Source: Oscillospiraceae bacterium
Lineage (GTDB): Bacteria; Bacillota_A; Clostridia; Oscillospirales; Ruminococcaceae
Reading direction: 5' to 3'
DNA: 6,205 bases
Assembly (NCBI GenBank): GCA_900766795.1
Contig: CAAFWX010000279.1
Location: 1 to 6,205 of the forward strand
The position numbers and the translations under genes were made by a program. The stretch's first letter is position 1. Each line of letters begins with the position of its first letter. Below, in pieces: positions 3,950 through 6,205 of the stretch. The notes below the pieces were generated by a model. It was not told the DNA's origin. It saw only the letters and a list, made by a program, of their open reading frames with translations, and searched no databases.

Positions 3950-6205
3950 ATGGCACGAATAGATGAAGTTCGTGAGAGGTATGAAAGCATTACCGAACAG
4001 CTCTACAAGAACAAGGAAACCTTTGCGGAGTATCTGAAATTTGCCGGTAAGTTCTACAAAATGCCTACGGCGCAGACTATGACGATGTTCGCAACCAACC
4101 CGAAAGCTACTATGGTAGCCGACTATGATACTTGGAAGAAATTCGGTCATTATGTCAAGCGTGGTGCAAACAGCATAGCGGTTCTTTGCGGAAATGGACT
4201 AAAGCATTATTTCGATATATCGCAGACAAACGGCGAAAGAGTACCCTATCAGTGGACGCTGGATAAGCAGACAGCACAGGAGTTTATCGCTGCCTTTTCC
4301 AAAACCGAGGGCAGAGAGTTCAAGTCAATGTCAAGCTGTGTAAACGCTATCGGCAGAGCCGCAGCAGCCGAAACCATTGAAAATGCGGTCAAGGCTCTGA
4401 ACATTTCCGAAGCCGATAGAGCTGCTTTTGAAAAGTCTTTCATATCCATAACGCAGTATTTCATAGCGGCTCGGTGTGAGCTTGGCGGCAAGTTTGACTA
4501 CAAAAACGCTCCTATGGACTTAACCGCATTTGACCTTGTTCACAGCAAAGCTGAAGCCGAAAAGCTGACGGAGTACGTTCAGATTACTGCAAGACCCGCT
4601 TTGTTATCAATGGAGAAATCCATAAATTCTATTATTGCTGAAAGGAGTATGAACTATGGAAGAAATCAGACAGATATGGTGCGAGGAGGACAAGATGTTC
4701 TATCCCGAAATCAAGGAGGAAAACGGCAGGACGTACAAGCTCGACCCGACAACGTTCGTGTATCTGGAACAGGTGGAGCTGGGTCTGACGGACGAGGAAC
4801 AGAAGCTGATGAGCGAGCCGATAGACCGTTGGGGCAAGGCTTGGCAGAAGTTTATGACGGAGAATTATCCCGAAGAAATCCCGTCGCTGGAGGGACGGCT
4901 CAAATGGGAGCTGATACCGAGGCAGATAGACAAAGAGGCTTGGGAGATGTGGGAACTCCTGCGGAAACAGTACGCACAGAGCAATCCTCGCCCGAAAACC
5001 TCCTTCGTAGAAATAGAGAAATGGGAGAAAACACGCAGCTTCATAGTGGAACACGAGGTAATGGAGCAGATAGTTCTTCAGCACAGAGGATAAATAGCAC
5101 GACAGCGGAGGATAATTCCCCCGCTGTTTCTGTTTCCGAATTTATCAGCCTTGCTGCCCGTTCTCTGTATGAGGATACGGCTATCAGAAATGCACACGCA
5201 AATTCTGATAAGGAGAGTTTCGCCCTTGAGGTAGAAACTGTGGCAAGCAGCTACTATACAAGGCTCATTACCGAACGGGAAAGCTCGGAATACTCTGTTG
5301 AACAGCTTGCTCCGCTTTACAACAGATTTCAGCAGGATAAGGCTTTCAAGGCAGAGGTCATTTCATCGCTTACCGAACAGCTCGACAATACTCTCACAAG
5401 CCTTGAGGTTACAAGAAGCAAGGCTGCGGAGCTGGGTATTCCTTTTTCAGACCGTCCCTATAATTCAGAGGAAGAAGATAACCCCTATGCCTATGACGGC
5501 AGTATGAGCATTGAGGACAGCCGAAAAGTTGCTGACGCAAATAATCTGCGTGACTTTATGCTCGATTATTCCGACGAGCTTGAATTAGCGGCTGTTTCGT
5601 ACAACTCTGACGAGTTCCGCAAATACTTTGCTGACCGTACCGCCGAAGCCCTCCGCAATTCCTATGATACGCAGTGGGACGAGATGAAAGACAATCCCGA
5701 ATATATGAGGTCTGTGTGTGATTTGGTTTCCGCAAGCCTTTATACCGATATTCTTTCTGAAATTCAGCAGAGGAACATTAAGTACCCTGTTGTATATGTT
5801 AATGGCAGCCACAACAGAAATTTCTCACCTGAAGAAGTAGGCTTTAAGCTCAATTATCCTTATTCGGTAGAGGAATTTAATGCTGCTCTGAAAGAAGCAA
5901 ACGAGCGTTGGAACAACGACGATAAGTATGAGGACAAGCTGCATAGCGTATCGGTTTCCGTGTATGCAAGCAGAACGGAGTCATCAACCTACAATGTCGA
6001 ACTGTACGCTTCATACCATAGCATTGGCGAAATCATAGATATGAAACAGTCGATTGCGTCCGCAAATATCCTCGGCAAGCTAAAGGAGGCTATTTCCGAG
6101 ATTGAAAACAAGACGCAGGACGAAATACCCGCCGACCTTGACAAATTCTATGTAAATCCCGAAATGGAAAATGTCACTTGGATTTACTACAATCCCGACA
6201 GCTCC
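3950..6205 (+). CDS. N-terminal 752 residues of a large polyvalent conjugative-element protein (3' truncated)
   Basis: One frame stays open from ATG 3950, with AAGGAGG five bases before it, to the right edge. Residues 1-230 resemble the ArdC-like N-terminus of very large Clostridia element proteins: F-A-E-Y-L-K-F-A-G-K-F-Y-K, then D-T-W-K-K-F-G-H-Y-V-K-R-G-A-N-S-I-A-V-L (about residues 60-79) and F-D-I-S-Q-T-N-G. In that family this domain is linked to single-stranded DNA binding and antirestriction. Residues about 234-385 are a low-complexity linker rich in G, R, D, E and Q with no tryptophan, probably disordered. Residues about 390-752 are helical, then alpha/beta, and close with W-I-Y-Y-N-P-D-S-S. 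Relatives continue for 1,000 or more residues with methylase or SNF2 helicase modules, which would lie outside this window; their presence here is inferred. Linker codons double as a second gene (4656-5093). It probably protects or processes incoming element DNA. Confidence 0.75.
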   Translation, partial: MARIDEVRERYESITEQLYKNKETFAEYLKFAGKFYKMPTAQTMTMFATNPKATMVADYDTWKKFGHYVKRGANSIAVLCGNGLKHYFDISQTNGERVPYQWTLDKQTAQEFIAAFSKTEGREFKSMSSCVNAIGRAAAAETIENAVKALNISEADRAAFEKSFISITQYFIAARCELGGKFDYKNAPMDLTAFDLVHSKAEAEKLTEYVQITARPALLSMEKSINSIIAERSMNYGRNQTDMVRGGQDVLSRNQGGKRQDVQARPDNVRVSGTGGAGSDGRGTEADERADRPLGQGLAEVYDGELSRRNPVAGGTAQMGADTEADRQRGLGDVGTPAETVRTEQSSPENLLRRNREMGENTQLHSGTRGNGADSSSAQRINSTTAEDNSPAVSVSEFISLAARSLYEDTAIRNAHANSDKESFALEVETVASSYYTRLITERESSEYSVEQLAPLYNRFQQDKAFKAEVISSLTEQLDNTLTSLEVTRSKAAELGIPFSDRPYNSEEEDNPYAYDGSMSIEDSRKVADANNLRDFMLDYSDELELAAVSYNSDEFRKYFADRTAEALRNSYDTQWDEMKDNPEYMRSVCDLVSASLYTDILSEIQQRNIKYPVVYVNGSHNRNFSPEEVGFKLNYPYSVEEFNAALKEANERWNNDDKYEDKLHSVSVSVYASRTESSTYNVELYASYHSIGEIIDMKQSIASANILGKLKEAISEIENKTQDEIPADLDKFYVNPEMENVTWIYYNPDSS
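4656..5093 (+). CDS. 145-aa overlapping gene, possibly TnpV-like, in another frame of the polyvalent gene
   Basis: ATG 4656 has AAAGGAG at 4641-4647, eight bases before it, and the frame runs to TAA 5091-5093. It lies wholly within the linker-coding part of the polyvalent gene, in a different frame of the same strand. The product looks folded: seven tryptophans, many aromatics and amphipathic helices, and ordinary codon use, while the overlapping linker has biased, disordered composition. Residues 56-96 (I-D-R-W-G-K, then E-N-Y-P, G-R-L-K, I-D-K-E-A-W-E) recall the TnpV pattern I-G-(K/R)-W-G-x(4)-Y-x-K-E, G-K-L, (L/I)-N/D-E-Q-A-Q-E. Residues 126-139 (T-R-S-F-I-V-E-H-E-V) fit its C-terminal end. 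TnpV is a small transposon-associated protein of unknown function, usually about 115-125 aa. The similarity is from memory and moderate, so an unrelated element protein is possible. Expression could be coupled to the host gene. Confidence 0.6.
   Translation: MEEIRQIWCEEDKMFYPEIKEENGRTYKLDPTTFVYLEQVELGLTDEEQKLMSEPIDRWGKAWQKFMTENYPEEIPSLEGRLKWELIPRQIDKEAWEMWELLRKQYAQSNPRPKTSFVEIEKWEKTRSFIVEHEVMEQIVLQHRG

Noticed and set aside
4632..5084. 150-codon minus-strand frame opposite the overlapping gene
   Set aside because: Its leucine/phenylalanine-rich composition is the mirror of the GAG/GAA/CAG-rich plus frame, and it has no ribosome binding site.
5298..5507. 69-codon plus-strand frame inside the polyvalent gene
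   Set aside because: It has no ribosome binding site and an arginine/serine-rich shadow composition, and the host frame here encodes a well-composed protein.

Overview
The window looks like accessory DNA of a low-to-mid GC gut Firmicute of the class Clostridia (Ruminococcus / Oscillospiraceae type), most likely part of an integrative and conjugative element or a decayed relative. The reasons are strong AGGAGG-type ribosome binding sites, sigma-A promoters with extended -10 boxes, SpoVG-domain proteins, and the start of a very large polyvalent protein with an ArdC-like N-terminus. All supported genes are on the + strand. This taxonomic placement is inference from sequence style; nothing here is a species marker.

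Layout. (1) 2-223: C-terminal end of a gene that enters from the left. (2) 227-1537: a 436-codon fusion. Its first part is an unnamed N-terminal domain, followed by two SpoVG domains and a small C-terminal domain. It appears to start at a non-standard ATT codon and carries an internal consensus Shine-Dalgarno site with a nested ATG at 707. (3) 1537-1656: a compact regulatory block with nested inverted repeats, three 11-bp iterons and a near-consensus promoter. (4) 1712-2041: a 109-aa conserved-looking hypothetical protein. (5) 2040-3587: a cargo-like segment holding a CPA2-type cation/proton antiporter (2197-3408), bracketed by two nested pairs of direct repeats and followed by a 73-bp double-hairpin element. 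(6) 3621-3648: an intrinsic terminator, then a 70-aa hypothetical protein (3681-3893). (7) 3903 to the right edge: a promoter driving one open frame of 752 codons that continues beyond the window. A second reading frame inside it (4656-5093) encodes a well-composed 145-aa protein with its own ribosome binding site.

How the parts may work together. The SpoVG fusion and the polyvalent protein fit DNA maintenance and establishment functions of a conjugative element. The antiporter looks like a passenger unrelated to transfer. The most notable points are the overlapping gene at 4656-5093, the SpoVG fusion made by reading through an old ribosome binding site, the probable ATT start, the iteron and inverted-repeat block, and the repeat-bracketed antiporter. 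No tRNA, rRNA, CRISPR array or intact insertion sequence was seen.
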